Made by a program: the position numbers and the translations under genes
NCBI GenBank assembly: GCA_019239425.1
Contig: JAFAZX010000078.1
Coordinates: forward strand, 1-64,000
Reading direction: 5' to 3'
Origin: Acidobacteriota bacterium
GTDB lineage: Bacteria; Acidobacteriota; Blastocatellia; Pyrinomonadales; Pyrinomonadaceae
DNA length: 64,000 nt
The notes under the pieces: model-generated
What the model was told of the DNA's origin: nothing
Seen by the model: the letters and a program-made list of their open reading frames with translations, nothing else
Databases searched by the model: none
Shown: piece after piece, positions 61,939 to 64,000 of the stretch
Position numbering within the stretch: position 1 is the stretch's first letter
Layout: each line of letters starts with the position of its first letter

Positions 61939-64000
61939 ATGTCACATGGCAGCGGAAGACGTACGGTCGGTCACCCGGTGGACGTAGCCAGCGGTGTGCT
62001 TACCTTAGAGCAGACAGACATCGACATCCCTTGTCGAATCGCGCTGACCTGGACTCGGCATTACAGCACGGCCTTCAAAGACGCCCCCTCCCCGTTCGGA
62101 CTCGGCTGGCGTACCGAGTACAGCGCCACGCTTAAAAAAGATATTGAAGGTTTCACCTTCGTCAGCCCCGAGGGCGACGAGACGAATTTCGATGACAACG
62201 GCGAACTGGAGGCCGGCGGGGTCCTAATCCATTTCGGGGCCTACAGGGAACTCTTCAGGCGTGGGAATGATTACGTCGTATCCTTGTGGGACATCGACTC
62301 GGGCGTCATCACGCGTTACGTCTTTCGCCCCGGGCCGGAGGACGAGAGTTGGCCCGTCCACCGGATCGAGGACGTGACTGGGCAGGGCACGACGGTTCTT
62401 TACAAGAACGGGCTGATTGACGCCGTCGTTGAATCCCGCGGAAATCGCAGACTGCAAGTCGAGTACAACGGACAGAGCCTGGTCGCCGAGGTCTGGGTCG
62501 TCGTCGGCCAAGATTACAGGCGGCGGCTGGCTCGCTTCGAGTACGACCCGCCGGGCAGGCTGGTCGCCGCCTACGACGCGGCCGAGACTCCCACCAGTTA
62601 TCAGTACGACCTGAACAACCGTCTAGTCCGCGAAGTCGCGCGCGACGGCGGGGTGTTCTTCTTCGCCTATGACAGGAAAGGGCGGTGCGTCAAGACCCGG
62701 GGGTTGGACGATTACGACGCCCAAACCATCGTGTACCACGAAGAGGCTTTACTAACGGAAGTCACCGACAGCGGAGGGGGGACTTGGCTCTATAAGCTGA
62801 GGAACACGGGCCAAGTCGCCCAGGTCGTCTCGCCCCTGGGTTCGGTAAACTCTTTCGAGTATGACTCGTACGGCCGAATAATCGCCGAGATCGATGCCAA
62901 CGGGGCCGCCACCCGCTACGAGTTCGACCGGGCTGGCAACCGCAGCCGCGTAGAGAACGCCCTCGGCCAGGCGGATGAGTTCACCCACAATGAATACCGC
63001 CGCCCCATTTCACACAAGGACAGAGCCGGCAACACGCGGCTGCGTGAGTACGACGGGTTAAGTCGTCTGGTCGCGGCGGTCGAGCCTACCGGCGCGCGTT
63101 GGGAGTACGCCTACAACTCCGAGGGTGATTTGGTCTCGGCCACGAATCCGCGTGGCGCGAGAAAATTGTTCGGCCACAACCTGTACGGCGACTTGATCCG
63201 TCAGACCGACTGGGAGGGCTCGGCGCGCCTCTTCGAGCGTGACATGGAAGGGCGCATCACGAAAGAGGTGGACGCGCTGGGTTACGCCGCCGAGGTTCAG
63301 CGGGACGCCCGCGGCAATGTGAGCAGGGTCGTCTTGCCCGACGGTTCGGCGTGGCGTCTTACTTTCGACTCCGAGGGGAACCTGAGAGAACAGGTAGACC
63401 CGAACAACCGGCGCACGGTCTTCCGCTACGGCCCCTGCGACCGACTCGCGCAGGTCGAATACCTTGACGGGACGTCGCTGCAACTCAGGTGGAGCACCAT
63501 CCCCGGTCAGGTGGTGCAGGTGACGAACGAGGCGGGCGAGACCTACCACTATTATTACGACGCCGACGGCCGTCTGGCGCGCGAGGTGGGCTTCGACGGC
63601 GGAGAGTTTCTCTTCGAATACGACGCGGCCGGATGGTGCACCGGTGTGACCGATAACGCCCGCCGGACGACGCGCTTCGAGCGCGACGCCCTGGGGCGCA
63701 TCACCAAAAAGATTTTCTACGACGGCGAGACCGCCACCTTCGCCTACGACGCCCTGGGCGATGTCGTCAGGGCCGAGAACGTCAACGGGGGCACTTTTTT
63801 CGAGCGCGACGCGCTGGGCCGGATCGTCAGGGAAGGCCACGGCAGCCATTGGGTCGAATCCGAGTACGACGTTCTGGGGAATCGGGTCGGCAGACGCACC
63901 GACCTGGGCCACAAAGAACGTTTCCTGCGCGACTCAGACGGGCGGCTGTCGCAACTCGACCTCGGCGGCTGGGGCGACGTTCGCTTCAAACGGGACGCCG
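61939..64000 (+). CDS. Rhs-repeat protein, N-terminal part (runs off the window)
   Basis: ATG at 61939, with GAAGG upstream, opens a frame that stays open to the last base (687 codons seen). It starts MSHGSGRRTVGHPVDVASGVLT, the DUF6531 opening of Rhs proteins, then has the RIALTWTRHYSTAF segment and at least ten RHS/YD repeats such as FEYDSYGRIIAEIDANG, YEFDRAGNRSRVENALG, FERDMEGRITKEVDALGY and YYYDADGRLAREV. Rhs proteins make a shell that encloses a C-terminal toxin. That variable toxin end and its immunity gene lie beyond this window. Confidence 0.93.
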   Translation, partial: MSHGSGRRTVGHPVDVASGVLTLEQTDIDIPCRIALTWTRHYSTAFKDAPSPFGLGWRTEYSATLKKDIEGFTFVSPEGDETNFDDNGELEAGGVLIHFGAYRELFRRGNDYVVSLWDIDSGVITRYVFRPGPEDESWPVHRIEDVTGQGTTVLYKNGLIDAVVESRGNRRLQVEYNGQSLVAEVWVVVGQDYRRRLARFEYDPPGRLVAAYDAAETPTSYQYDLNNRLVREVARDGGVFFFAYDRKGRCVKTRGLDDYDAQTIVYHEEALLTEVTDSGGGTWLYKLRNTGQVAQVVSPLGSVNSFEYDSYGRIIAEIDANGAATRYEFDRAGNRSRVENALGQADEFTHNEYRRPISHKDRAGNTRLREYDGLSRLVAAVEPTGARWEYAYNSEGDLVSATNPRGARKLFGHNLYGDLIRQTDWEGSARLFERDMEGRITKEVDALGYAAEVQRDARGNVSRVVLPDGSAWRLTFDSEGNLREQVDPNNRRTVFRYGPCDRLAQVEYLDGTSLQLRWSTIPGQVVQVTNEAGETYHYYYDADGRLAREVGFDGGEFLFEYDAAGWCTGVTDNARRTTRFERDALGRITKKIFYDGETATFAYDALGDVVRAENVNGGTFFERDALGRIVREGHGSHWVESEYDVLGNRVGRRTDLGHKERFLRDSDGRLSQLDLGGWGDVRFKRDA

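Overview
The window is GC-rich bacterial chromosome. There is no rRNA and no complete tRNA, so the host is judged only from gene content: a diderm-type MCE/MlaD protein, a type VI secretion system (T6SS) controlled by a Ser/Thr kinase and FHA proteins, and a secreted protein with cadherin-like repeats and a post-COAP-type C-terminus. This mix fits Acidobacteriota, with Blastocatellia/Pyrinomonadaceae as best guess. That is an inference; close homologues could change it.

Layout. (1) 1-709: the tail of an MCE/MlaD-type protein and a PilZ protein. (2) About 865-13,700: a decayed genomic island bounded by two 35-bp direct repeats (one mismatch) that resemble the 3' half of tRNA-Met(CAU). Each repeat is followed by wrecked tyrosine-recombinase sequence on the minus strand. 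Inside are a 1,401-residue Fe-S nuclease/superfamily-1 helicase, a SAP-like partner, a frameshifted HNH restriction enzyme of the phosphorothioate-DNA type, and a histidine kinase / response regulator / GGDEF-EAL cassette. (3) 14-17.6 kb: minus-strand small genes, including what looks like a remnant integron cassette array. Two attC-like sites, with R boxes, spacer and two extrahelical bases, frame a small AT-richer gene, and a second one follows; no integron integrase is visible. (4) 17.7-21.7 kb: a very large secreted repeat protein. (5) 22-29 kb: genes that look related to light or oxidative stress (FAD amine-oxidase-like enzyme, 53-residue membrane peptide, GTP cyclohydrolase II, SDR enzyme, class II photolyase, KatG).

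(6) 29.6-64 kb: one large T6SS locus, all on the plus strand. It opens with a signalling and periplasmic module: kinase-WD40, two formylglycine-generating-enzyme-like proteins, a DUF4384 protein, and three paralogous FHA-TM proteins, one with an intact-looking lytic transglycosylase domain. The machine follows: tssK, tssL, tssM, tagJ, tssA, tssB, tssC, hcp, tssE, tssF, tssG, clpV. Then comes the payload module: an M15-type peptidase, VgrG, a TPR protein, a PAAR-like protein and an Rhs protein that runs off the end. No tssJ and no PppA-type phosphatase are visible.

The kinase probably phosphorylates FHA or partner proteins to trigger assembly. TssJ is absent, so TssL-TssM must be anchored some other way. 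VgrG/PAAR with the TPR protein probably load the Rhs and M15 toxins. The most novel leads are the cassette array remnant, the nuclease-helicase pair in the tRNA-flanked island, and the kinase/FGE/triple-FHA module. No database search was possible; family names rest on motifs and gene order read by eye.
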